A stretch of 9,308 nucleotides of DNA, taken from Spirochaetaceae bacterium. Its GTDB lineage: Bacteria; Spirochaetota; Spirochaetia; SZUA-6; Bin103. Positions 1-5,204 of this stretch are shown piece by piece. The translations under genes were made by a program, and so were the position numbers. Numbering within the stretch: position 1 is the first letter of the stretch; each line of letters opens with the position of its first letter. The notes beneath the pieces were generated by a model. That model searched no databases. It saw only the letters and a program-made list of their open reading frames with translations, and was not told the DNA's origin. The DNA lies in assembly GCA_026710565.1 (NCBI GenBank), contig JAPOQV010000001.1, forward strand, positions 1 to 9,308. Direction: 5' to 3'.

Positions 1-87
1 CGCGTCGAGCGCCAACGCCACCAGCAGTCCGGCGGCGGCGATCCGGCCGATCCGCCTGATCGGTACGAGCTTCTTCCAGGTATCCAT
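1..87 (-). CDS. Start of an exported protein, probably cobalamin ABC transporter substrate-binding protein (5' fragment)
   Basis: Only the first 29 codons are inside the window; the gene continues beyond the left edge. The peptide begins MDTWKKLVPIRRIGR, followed by the hydrophobic stretch IAAAGLLVALALDA. That is a positively charged n-region plus h-region, as in a Sec signal peptide. A GGAGGA Shine-Dalgarno (91-96) lies just upstream of the ATG at 87; a second in-frame ATG at 102 has no Shine-Dalgarno and is less likely. The gene starts 29 nt after the stop of the riboswitch-controlled FecCD permease, so it is almost certainly in the same operon. By context it should be the periplasmic or lipid-anchored B12-binding protein (BtuF type), but no diagnostic domain is visible. 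Another exported protein of cobalamin metabolism is possible. Confidence 0.6.
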   Translation of the reverse strand, partial: MDTWKKLVPIRRIGRIAAAGLLVALALDA

Positions 88-116
88 GATTCCTCCGTGC
101 ATGGGTTTCGGGTTCG

Positions 117-1211
117 CTACAGCAGTCCCGCCCGCGCCTTGTGGCGGGCCAGCAGAAACAGAAAGAACGGCGCTCCGACCAGCGCGGTGATAATGCCGAC
201 GCGCACCTCCGCCGGCGCCACGGCGAGCCGGGCGACCGCGTCGGCGGCCAGCAGGAAGGCCGCGCCGCCGAGGGCGCTCAGCGGGATCAGCACGCGGTGG
301 TCGGCGCCGGTGATCAGGCGCAGCGCGTGCGGGACGATCAGCCCCACGAACGCGATCGTTCCGGAAAACGCCACCGCGGTGCCGGTGACCAGCGACGCTG
401 CCAGCAGCAGGACGGTGCGGGTCAGCCCCACGCTCACGCCGAGCGCCCGCGCTTCCTCCTCGCCGACCATCAGCAGGTTCAGGTCGCGCGACAGCAGTAC
501 CGCGACCGCCAGGCCGGCCAGCACGAACGGCGCGGCCAGCCGCACGTGCGTCCAGCGCGCCGCGTCCAGGCCGCCGGCGAGCCAGAAGATCATCTCGCGC
601 TGCGCGCCGAGGTCGGCGGTGAACAGCACGATCGCGGAGATGATCGCGGCCAGGAACGCGCTCACGGCCACGCCGGCCAGCAGCAGCGCCGCCATCGAGA
701 AGCGCCCGCCGGCCGAGGCCACGGCGAACACCAGCGCCAGGGCGCCGGCGGCGCCCGCGAAGGCCATGGCGGGAAGCGCCAGCGGCGTGGCCGCCTGCGC
801 GCCCAGGGAGATCGCCACCACCGCGCCCAGCGCGCCGCCGGTGGACACGCCGATGATCCCGGGATCGGCCATAGGGTTGCGGAACAGCCCCTGCATCACG
901 GCGCCGGCCACGCCGAGGGCGGCACCGACGATCAGCGCCAGGGTGATGCGCGAAAGCCTGATCGACTCGACGATGGCGCGCTCGGCGTCGGTGGCCTCCA
1001 GGATGCGGACGCCGACCTGCTCCAGCAGGATGCCGGCGGTGTGGGAGAGGGGAATGGCGTACGGGCCCACGGCGGCGGCCGTGACGATCAGCGCCGCAGC
1101 GACGGCGGCAAGCAGCGCGCCGCCGCCGGCCAGCCGTGCGACCACCGGCGACCGTGACCTGCCTGTCGAATGACTCGTCCGTTCCCGGCGAGCGCCTGTC
1201 GTCCCCCGCAC
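117..1211 (-). CDS. btuC: FecCD-family ABC transporter permease, probable vitamin B12 permease (BtuC type)
   Basis: Membrane permease of a type II (BtuCD-like) ABC importer, expected to move cobalamin across the inner membrane as a homodimer. The 364-residue product is the usual length for the family and is strongly hydrophobic, consistent with about 9-10 membrane helices. Family hallmarks (numbered from the GTG start) are GAALGVAGAVMQGLFRNP with MADP at about 96-117, the cytoplasmic coupling region GEEEARALGV at about 250-259, and GTIAFVGLIVPH at about 284-295. The frame stays open to an ATG at 1322, but that would add 37 low-complexity residues. GTG 1211 has an AAGGAG Shine-Dalgarno 5 nt upstream and gives a normal length, so I chose it. 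The upstream cobalamin riboswitch is the main reason for preferring B12 over siderophore or heme as substrate. FecCD membership is sure; the substrate is inferred. Confidence 0.92.
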   Translation of the reverse strand: MRGTTGARRERTSHSTGRSRSPVVARLAGGGALLAAVAAALIVTAAAVGPYAIPLSHTAGILLEQVGVRILEATDAERAIVESIRLSRITLALIVGAALGVAGAVMQGLFRNPMADPGIIGVSTGGALGAVVAISLGAQAATPLALPAMAFAGAAGALALVFAVASAGGRFSMAALLLAGVAVSAFLAAIISAIVLFTADLGAQREMIFWLAGGLDAARWTHVRLAAPFVLAGLAVAVLLSRDLNLLMVGEEEARALGVSVGLTRTVLLLAASLVTGTAVAFSGTIAFVGLIVPHALRLITGADHRVLIPLSALGGAAFLLAADAVARLAVAPAEVRVGIITALVGAPFFLFLLARHKARAGLL

Positions 1212-1216
1212 CAGAG

Positions 1217-1222
1217 CTCCTT
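1217..1222 (-). promoter_or_regulatory. Ribosome binding site that sets the btuC start
   Basis: On the minus strand this reads AAGGAG, followed by CTCTG and then GTG at 1211. The 5-nt spacing is good, and no comparable site precedes the upstream in-frame ATG at 1322. It decides the start in favour of GTG 1211. Confidence 0.75.
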
Positions 1223-1261
1223 CGCCGCCCTGCGTTCGGGGTTCGCCGCCGATACGGACCT

Positions 1262-1281
1262 GTCCCGGCGGGATCCGGGAC
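1262..1281 (-). other. Hairpin in the leader between riboswitch and btuC
   Basis: Perfect 7-bp inverted repeat GTCCCGG / CCGGGAC (1262-1268 and 1275-1281) with a 6-nt loop, about 50 nt before the GTG start and about 45 nt after the riboswitch P1 stem. There is no T-run after it, so it does not look like a standard intrinsic terminator. It may be part of the expression platform or simply a stable leader structure. Confidence 0.45.
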
Positions 1282-1326
1282 GAGGCTCGACCTGAGGCGC
1301 TCCCTGAGCGGAGAGCGGCCACTCAG

Positions 1327-1496
1327 CCTTGCCCGGCAGGTCTCCTGGCTCCCGGATCATCGCCTGTCCCGCGCCTTCCCATCCCCTGCGGGACAGTGGC
1401 ATCAAGCGGGAGGCTCACCGGTCACAGTGGCGCCACCGCAGCGGATTCTCACCGCTTTCCCTGTTCGGCCTTCGCTTCCGAAGGCACCGGGCAAGG
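1327..1496 (-). ncRNA. Cobalamin (adenosylcobalamin-class) riboswitch
   Basis: A cis-acting RNA that senses B12 and normally lowers expression of the downstream gene when the ligand is abundant. Read on the minus strand, the conserved blocks occur in the right order: GGTGCC, GGGAAAGCGGTGAGAATCC, GCCACTGTGACCGGTGAGCC, GCCACTG, GGGAAGGCGCGGGAC, GATGATCCGGGAGCCAGG and AGACCTGCC. The ends are closed by a perfect 10-bp P1: CCTTGCCCGG (1487-1496) with CCGGGCAAGG (1327-1336). The L5 region reads GGTGGCGCCACTG, where the common form is CCCCGCAACTG. The element sits between its own promoter and the FecCD permease, which is the classic arrangement for B12 transport operons. The class call is very secure; outer limits may shift by some nucleotides in a covariance-model search. 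The switching mode (transcription or translation) cannot be decided by eye. Confidence 0.96.
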
Positions 1497-1523
1497 TCTG
1501 CCTTTCGTGACTATTCGCAGGCG

Positions 1524-1553
1524 AGCCTAGTGGCCGCGCGTCACCGGTGTCAA
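1524..1553 (-). promoter_or_regulatory. Promoter of the cobalamin riboswitch-btuC operon
   Basis: On the minus strand there is a perfect -35 TTGACA (1548-1553), an 18-nt spacer and a -10 TAGGCT (1524-1529), which fits the TAnnnT/TAGrrT form common in high-GC bacteria. The predicted transcription start near 1517 is about 20 nt before the riboswitch P1 strand, as expected for a riboswitch leader. It lies in the gap after topA. Confidence 0.75.
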
Positions 1554-1572
1554 ACGGCGGGCCGCGGCCCGC
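1552..1572 (-). terminator. GC-rich palindrome after topA, candidate terminator
   Basis: A perfect 16-bp palindrome, GCGGGCCGCGGCCCGC (1557-1572), begins 5 nt after the topA stop codon. It can fold as a 6-bp all-GC stem with a CGCG loop, followed on the minus strand by CGTTTG. The T-tract is only three bases and overlaps the -35 box of the next promoter, so termination may be inefficient or factor-assisted. A palindromic protein-binding site is the alternative reading. Confidence 0.5.
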
Positions 1573-1577
1573 GCCGG

Positions 1578-4313
1578 TCAGGAGGCGGCTTTCTGCGGGG
1601 TGGGGCGCTTGCTGCTCGCCGCGCTCTTGCGCCGGGCCGGGCGCTTCGCCGGGCGCTTGGCAGGTCCGCGTTCACGGCGAAGCTGGAGCAGCTCGGCGCC
1701 CCGCTCGGGTGTGAGCGCCTCGACCGTGTCGCCGGTACGGAGCGACGCGTTGGTCTCGCCGTCGGTGACGTACGGGCCCCAGCGGCCCTCCTTGATCACC
1801 ATGGGCTGGCCGGACGCGGGGTCATTGCCCAGCTCGCGCAGCGGTGGCTGGGCGGCGGCCTGCCCGCGGCGCCCCTTCGGCTGCGCCAGGATCGCCAGGC
1901 ACTCCTCCACGGAGATGGTGAACAGGAGGTCCTCGGACTCCAACGTGCGGCTGTCCGAACCCTTCTGGATGTACGGTCCGTAGCGGCCGTTCTGGGCGGT
2001 GATCGGCGTGCCATCGGCGGGGTCTGTCCCGACCGTCCGGGGCAGCGTCAGCAGCTTCAGAGCGTCGCCCAAGTCTATGCTGTCCAGGGTCATCGACCGC
2101 AGCAGCGACGCGGTCTTCGGCTTCTTCTTTCCGGTGTCCTCGGCAGTGCCGGCCTGCACGTACGGTCCGAAACGCCCCGCGCGCGCGATCACCGGCAGGC
2201 CGGTGTCAGGGTCTTCGCCGAGTACCCTGTCGTCGTTGGGTTTGTCGATCAGTTCCAGTGCCGCCTCGACGGTCAGCTCGTCGGGGGGGATCTCCTCCGG
2301 GATGGTGGCGCGCTGCGGGCCGCGCTCCACGTAGGGGCCGAAGCGGCCGACGCGCGCCACGATGCCGGCGCCGCTGCCGTCGGTGCCGATCGCCACGGAG
2401 TTGACCTCGCGCGCATCGATCCGGCCCAGGCGGTCGGACACCATCGTCTTGAGGCCGGGAGCCTCCTGTTCGGCGGCCTGCTGATCGGACTCCCGCCCGG
2501 GCACTTCGGCGCCGAAATAGAAGCGGCGCAGCCAGGGCTGCACGTCCTCGTCGCCGGTGGCGATGTTGTCCAGCTCGTCCTCCATGCGCGCGGTGAAGGT
2601 GTAGTCGACCAGGTCGGAGAAGTGTTGCTCCAGGAGCCGCACGACCGAGAACGCCGTGAAGGTCGGCACCATCGCGGTGCCGCGCTTCCACACGTAGCCG
2701 CGGTCCTGGATGGTGTTCATGATCGACGCGTAGGTGGACGGCCGGCCCACGCCCAGCTCCTCCAGCCGCTTGACCAGCGAGGCTTCCGTGTGGCGGGCGG
2801 GGGGCGAGGTCTCGTGTCCCGCCGGTTCGATCCCTTCGAGGCCGAGCTGATCGCCCTCACTGACGTCCGGCAGCGCGCGCTCCGGGTCGCCGTTCGCCCG
2901 CGCCGCGGCACCGCCCTCGGCGTCGGTCCCCTCGGAGTACACGCGGCGGAAGCCATAGTGGCTGATCGTGGTGCCGGCTGCGCTGAACTGGGCGTCGCGC
3001 CCGTCGGCCGCCTCGCCGCCCACCCGCACCTGCACCGTGCTGCCCACGGCGTCGGTCATTTGCGAGGCGATCGTGCGTTTCCAGATCAGCTCGTAGGCCG
3101 CCGCCTCGTTTCTGGGAAGGGCGCTCCGTGTCTCCTCCGGGGTGCGGAAACGGTCGCCGGCCGGCCGGATGGCCTCGTGCGCCTCCTGGGCGTTCTTGAC
3201 CTTCTTGGCGTAGCGACGCGGCGCAGGCGGCAGGTAGTCGGGTCCGAACCGCTGCGCGATCGCGTCGCGGGCCGCGTGCAGGGCGGCCTGCGAGAGGGTG
3301 GTGCTGTCGGTGCGCATGTAGGTGATGTAGCCCTTCTCGTACAGCGACTGCGCCACGCGCATCGCCGCGGTGGCCGACATGCGCAGCTTGCGGCCCGCCT
3401 CCTGCTGGAAGGTCGAGGTCATGAACGGGGCGGCCGGCCGGCGCCGGTACGGCTTGCGTTCCACGCCGCGCACGCGGAACTCGGTGGCCTTTAGCCCGTC
3501 GGCCAAGGTGCGGGCGGCGTTCTCGTCCAGGTGGACGGTGTCCGCGCGCTTGAGTTCGCCGTTCTGCTTGAAGCTGGAGCCGACGGCCACCGGCTTGCCG
3601 TCCAGGGTGGCGAGCGCGGCGGTGAAGTCCCGCGGCGTGTCCGCGCTCTCAGGGGCCGTGACGCCGAAGGTCGCGGTCAGGCTCCAGTAGCGGGCCACCA
3701 CGAACGCCATGCGCTCGCGCTCGCGCTCGACGGCGATGCGGGTGGCGACGCTCTGCACGCGGCCGGCCGACAGGCGCGGCTGCACCTTCTTCCAGAGCAC
3801 CGGTGACACCTCGTAGCCGTACAGCCGGTCCAGGATGCGCCGGGCTTCCTGCGCGTCCACCAGGCGGCGGTCGATGTCGCGCGGCTCCGCGATGGCTGCT
3901 TCGATCGCCGGGCGGGTGATCTCGTGAAACACCATGCGCTTCACGTCCATCCCCTTCGGCGGCTTCAGTTCCTGGTACAGGTGCCAGGCGATGGCCTCGC
4001 CCTCGCGGTCCTCGTCCGTGGCCAGGTACAGCACCTCGGCGGTGGCCAGCAGGTCCTTCAGCTTCTTGATCTGGCGGCGCTTGTCGGGCGGCACCACGTA
4101 CAGCGGCTTGAAGCCGTTGTCGACGTCGATGCCCAGGCGTGCCCACGGCTGCTGCTTGTAGCGGGCCGGGACGTCGGCGGCGCTTCGTGGCAGGTCGCGG
4201 ATGTGGCCGATCGACGACTCGACGACGAAGCCGTCGCCCAGGAAGCGGGCGATGGTGTTGGCCTTGGCGGGCGACTCGACGATGACCAGGGCTTTCTCTG
4301 CGGGCTTGGGCAC
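1578..4313 (-). CDS. topA: DNA topoisomerase I (type IA, actinobacterial-style C-terminus)
   Basis: Relaxes negatively supercoiled DNA by passing a strand through a single-strand break. The 911-residue protein opens with the TOPRIM domain: IVESPAK (Glu13) and the acidic triad region TDEDREGE (about 99-106). It continues with LSAGRVQSVATR (about 181-192) and the active-site motif YITYMRTDS, where Tyr332 is the expected nucleophile. EELGVGRPSTYASI (about 518-531) is the usual type IA core motif. The C-terminus has no zinc-finger cysteines (a single Cys near 805). Instead four TOPRIM C-terminal repeats end in GRFGPYV, GRFGPYV, GRYGPYI and GRWGPYV at about 656, 713, 776 and 843, followed by a Lys/Arg/Ala tail (about 879-911), as in actinobacterial enzymes. 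The GTG at 4313 gives a normal N-terminus (MPKPAEKALVIVES) but has no Shine-Dalgarno; translation is probably leaderless. The gene is intact. Confidence 0.98.
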   Translation of the reverse strand: MPKPAEKALVIVESPAKANTIARFLGDGFVVESSIGHIRDLPRSAADVPARYKQQPWARLGIDVDNGFKPLYVVPPDKRRQIKKLKDLLATAEVLYLATDEDREGEAIAWHLYQELKPPKGMDVKRMVFHEITRPAIEAAIAEPRDIDRRLVDAQEARRILDRLYGYEVSPVLWKKVQPRLSAGRVQSVATRIAVERERERMAFVVARYWSLTATFGVTAPESADTPRDFTAALATLDGKPVAVGSSFKQNGELKRADTVHLDENAARTLADGLKATEFRVRGVERKPYRRRPAAPFMTSTFQQEAGRKLRMSATAAMRVAQSLYEKGYITYMRTDSTTLSQAALHAARDAIAQRFGPDYLPPAPRRYAKKVKNAQEAHEAIRPAGDRFRTPEETRSALPRNEAAAYELIWKRTIASQMTDAVGSTVQVRVGGEAADGRDAQFSAAGTTISHYGFRRVYSEGTDAEGGAAARANGDPERALPDVSEGDQLGLEGIEPAGHETSPPARHTEASLVKRLEELGVGRPSTYASIMNTIQDRGYVWKRGTAMVPTFTAFSVVRLLEQHFSDLVDYTFTARMEDELDNIATGDEDVQPWLRRFYFGAEVPGRESDQQAAEQEAPGLKTMVSDRLGRIDAREVNSVAIGTDGSGAGIVARVGRFGPYVERGPQRATIPEEIPPDELTVEAALELIDKPNDDRVLGEDPDTGLPVIARAGRFGPYVQAGTAEDTGKKKPKTASLLRSMTLDSIDLGDALKLLTLPRTVGTDPADGTPITAQNGRYGPYIQKGSDSRTLESEDLLFTISVEECLAILAQPKGRRGQAAAQPPLRELGNDPASGQPMVIKEGRWGPYVTDGETNASLRTGDTVEALTPERGAELLQLRRERGPAKRPAKRPARRKSAASSKRPTPQKAAS

Positions 4314-4319
4314 GGGCAG

Positions 4320-4350
4320 AACATACGGCCCGCGTGCCGACCGTTGTCAA
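4320..4350 (-). promoter_or_regulatory. topA promoter giving a probable leaderless mRNA
   Basis: On the minus strand: -35 TTGACA (4345-4350, perfect), a 19-nt spacer and -10 TATGTT (4320-4325). The -10 is followed by exactly 6 nt (CTGCCC) and then the GTG of topA, so the predicted first transcribed base is the G of the start codon. No Shine-Dalgarno sequence lies before the GTG. The spacer is somewhat long, which lowers certainty. Confidence 0.65.
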
Positions 4351-4368
4351 GCGAGCCGGGGAGCGGGC

Positions 4369-5151
4369 TCAGAGCGCGGCCAGGGCGGTGTCCTCGATCG
4401 CCTGCAGCGGGGCGAAGTCGCGGTGGTTCTGGAACCAGGGCCGGTCGCCGTTGGTGCAGGCGTTGCCGCACGCGTTGTAGATCAGGTACAGGATCGCCCG
4501 GCGCCACGGCGAGATGTTGTTCGCCGAGCCGTGGATGAGGTTGCAGTCGACCAGCGCCACGGTGCCGGCGCCGCCGATGAGCGGCTCGATGCCGTTATCG
4601 TCGGCCAGCCGCGCCACGGTGTCGCGGTCCAGCTCGTACAGCGAGTAGCCCTTGGCGTCGCGGTGCAGCTCGATGGAGTCGATGAACCCGTGCCGCTGCG
4701 AGCGCGGGATCACCAGCAGCGGCGAGCGCGCGACCGAGCAGTCGTCGATGAACACCGACGCCATGATGCAGTCCGGCCGCACCATCCCGTCGACGCGCTG
4801 CCAGGCGCTGTAGTCCTGGTGCCAGTCCCAGCGGGCGCCGGAGCCGAAGCCCTCCTTCGGGTTGAGGCGGCTCTGGTGCAGGTACACCTCGTCTCCGAGC
4901 AACTGCCGGCACGGCTCCAGCAGCCGCGGCAGCAGCGACAGCCGGCGGAACGGCTCCGAGTAGAGGTGGGTCCCGAACACCAGCCGCGCGCCGGCACCAT
5001 CCTGCTCGCGGATCACCTCCGGGCCGGTCCGGGCCATCACCTCGGGCAACGCGGCGCGCAGCGCCTCGACCTCCGCCGTGTCGAGCAGCCCCTCGAACAG
5101 CAGGTAGCCGACTTCCCGGTACTGCCGGATCTGGTCTTCGCTCAGCCGCAC
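4369..5151 (-). CDS. EctD-like non-heme Fe(II)/2-oxoglutarate dioxygenase (phytanoyl-CoA dioxygenase family)
   Basis: A cytoplasmic hydroxylase expected to couple oxidative decarboxylation of 2-oxoglutarate to hydroxylation of a small molecule. The 260-residue protein keeps the full facial triad: His111 and Asp113 in WDWHQDYSAW, and His207 in DCNLIHGSANNISP. Arg218, 11 residues after the distal His, is in the place of the 2-oxoglutarate-binding Arg. Several stretches follow ectoine hydroxylase closely: QSRLNPKEGF, the W-H-x-D-(F/Y)-x-x-W order followed by DGM, and DCN-x-x-HGS-x-x-NISP. It is shorter than EctD (about 300 residues) at the N-terminus, and the usual NGPLxVIPGSH appears as RSPLLVIPRSQ. 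No ectoine genes are in view, so the substrate is open. An in-frame TAA just upstream (5161-5163) forces the GTG start at 5151, which has no Shine-Dalgarno. The gene is divergent from an ABC exporter and lies 55 bp upstream of topA. Confidence 0.9.
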   Translation of the reverse strand: MRLSEDQIRQYREVGYLLFEGLLDTAEVEALRAALPEVMARTGPEVIREQDGAGARLVFGTHLYSEPFRRLSLLPRLLEPCRQLLGDEVYLHQSRLNPKEGFGSGARWDWHQDYSAWQRVDGMVRPDCIMASVFIDDCSVARSPLLVIPRSQRHGFIDSIELHRDAKGYSLYELDRDTVARLADDNGIEPLIGGAGTVALVDCNLIHGSANNISPWRRAILYLIYNACGNACTNGDRPWFQNHRDFAPLQAIEDTALAAL

Positions 5152-5181
5152 GAGTACATCTTACCGGAGTACCCTGTACCC
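5152..5181. repeat. Short direct repeats in the divergent promoter region
   Basis: GAGTAC occurs at 5152-5157 and 5167-5172 (15 bp apart, about 1.5 helical turns), and GTACCC at 5169-5174 and 5176-5181. This makes three GTAC cores within 26 bp. They overlap the minus-strand -10 element and lie just before the ABC gene ribosome binding site, so they could form an operator serving both divergent genes. No regulator gene is visible. Confidence 0.35.
5158..5163 (-). promoter_or_regulatory. -10 element of the EctD-like gene, probable leaderless start
   Basis: The minus strand reads TAAGAT (TAnnnT), then exactly 6 nt (GTACTC), then the GTG start at 5151. This matches the geometry seen before topA. 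No good -35 is seen at 16-19 nt upstream, and no Shine-Dalgarno precedes the GTG. The call rests on the -10 and its spacing only. Confidence 0.45.
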
Positions 5182-5191
5182 GTGATGCACC

Positions 5192-5196
5192 AGGAG
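5192..5196 (+). promoter_or_regulatory. Ribosome binding site that sets the ABC exporter start
   Basis: AGGAG lies 8 nt before ATG 5205 but only 2 nt before the in-frame ATG at 5199. The spacing favours 5205 as the real start, removing two residues from the longest open frame. Confidence 0.7.
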
Positions 5197-5204
5197 CGAT
5201 GCCG

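Noticed and set aside
97..1173. Plus-strand frames of 358 and 338 codons opposite btuC
   Set aside because: Both are shadows of the FecCD permease: Ser/Ala/Thr/Arg-rich or Arg/Gln/His-rich, without motifs.
1212..1322. Longer permease start at ATG 1322
   Set aside because: It would begin inside or against the riboswitch 3' end, adds a low-complexity N-terminus, and lacks the Shine-Dalgarno that GTG 1211 has.
1329..3494. 721-codon open frame on the plus strand opposite topA
   Set aside because: It is antisense to the clearly real topA, crosses the cobalamin riboswitch, is rich in Arg, Ala, Gly, His and Val with no recognisable domain, and is explained by high GC lowering stop-codon frequency.
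4353..4370. Possible terminator hairpin after the EctD-like gene (GAGCC / GGCTC)
   Set aside because: The stem is only 5 bp, overlaps the stop codon, and is followed by just two T bases before the topA -35 box; too weak to call.
5199..5204. ABC exporter start at ATG 5199
   Set aside because: The AGGAG site is only 2 nt away; ATG 5205 has the normal 8-nt spacing.
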